Below are positions 63,741 through 64,000 of a stretch of 64,000 nucleotides of DNA, piece after piece (within the stretch, counting starts at the first letter, position 1; each line of letters starts with the position of its first letter). A program made the position numbers and the translations under genes. The stretch is from positions 21,760,628 through 21,824,627 of the forward strand of contig JAKZAP010000010.1 of assembly GCA_023053575.1 (NCBI GenBank), given 5' to 3'. The stretch comes from Branchinecta lynchi. Lineage: Eukaryota > Arthropoda > Branchiopoda > Anostraca > Branchinectidae. The notes under the pieces are model-generated. The model was not told the origin of the DNA. It did not search any database and saw nothing but the letters and a program-made list of their open reading frames with translations.

Positions 63741-64000
63741 AAATGAACGAAGGGTGGCACAGCTATTTTTTACTGTATTTCCCTCTTCACTTTAAACACT
63801 TGGTGACTGGTGCCGGGCACTTGCTGTACACTAAAATCGAGAGTGGACAACCCCTCATTCGTAACAACATATATCGATCACTGGAGGACAAACTTTCAAG
63901 CGGAGTGGTGGACTAGTTTCTGGAAGTCCCGGTTATCTTACTACCAACACTTGTAAACAACCGGATTCAGTAGCCCTGAATCCCGTAAAAACCGGAAACT
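63741..64000. other. Window end: repeat fragments
   Basis: 63800-63870 continues the GTGCCGGG repeat. From about 63938 GGTTATCTTACTACCAACAC, CAACCGGATTCAGTAGCC and CCCGTAAAAACCGGAAACT resembles one CCGGATTCCGG unit of family A, cut by the window edge. Confidence 0.4.

Overview
This 64 kb window is animal nuclear DNA. It carries an exon of the MADS-box factor SRF and an exon of a TEX14-like ankyrin protein, both with eukaryotic splice signals, in a background of introns and dense mobile elements. The spread of elements (Penelope-like, CR1/L2-type LINE ends, hAT-like, Harbinger-like, Tc1/mariner-like, possibly Helentron-like) and the many poly-G/poly-C runs suggest an invertebrate metazoan, probably marine. 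The phylum cannot be read from the sequence. There are no operons, rRNA genes, intact tRNAs or CRISPR arrays.

Genes. (1) SRF, minus strand: one exon at 5458-5971 holds the start codon, the acidic/His-rich N-terminus and the first half of the MADS box; the next exon must lie beyond the left edge or was not seen. (2) A TEX14-like gene, plus strand: a convincing ankyrin exon at 54038-54599, a phase-compatible tiny first exon at 45305-45336, and a weak further exon at 60418-60594. (3) A protein-like exon of unknown family on the minus strand at 39728-40014. All other long ORFs are chance ORFs or lie in repeats.

Mobile DNA, left to right. 3-9 kb: palindrome-rich and GTTGCG-ended elements and a Harbinger-like MITE. 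10-12.9 kb: LINE ends, a second Harbinger-like MITE, and the first large element of family A (ends with a TTTTGGGATCCCAAAA palindrome, interior of ~140 bp units around CCGGATTCCGG). 14-23 kb: Penelope-like tails, small MITEs, a second family A copy. 24-32 kb: a stack of hairpin-ended AGGCG elements, Penelope-like coding remnants, a foldback hAT-like element and a 1.9 kb family B element, inserted into one another so that their order can be read. 33-42 kb: two inverted family A copies, a palindromic Penelope-like tail, a LINE remnant, a second family B copy. 42-55 kb: mainly G-run hAT-like MITEs with clean 8-bp target duplications. 56-58 kb: a four-unit tandem array. 58-64 kb: LINE and Penelope-like remnants.

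The most interesting material is the set of short non-autonomous families with readable target duplications (8 bp for CAG/CAAGG-ended elements, TAA for TGCCCGG-ended, 3 bp for AGGCG- and AGTTGCG-ended, TA for CACTGTAAAAA-ended), and the two large modular families A and B. These share a layout (terminal palindrome, GACGGACA microsatellite, a GATGAAACTT phrase, tandem units) but use different sequence. No transposase or complete reverse transcriptase gene was found, so every element here would depend on enzymes supplied from elsewhere.
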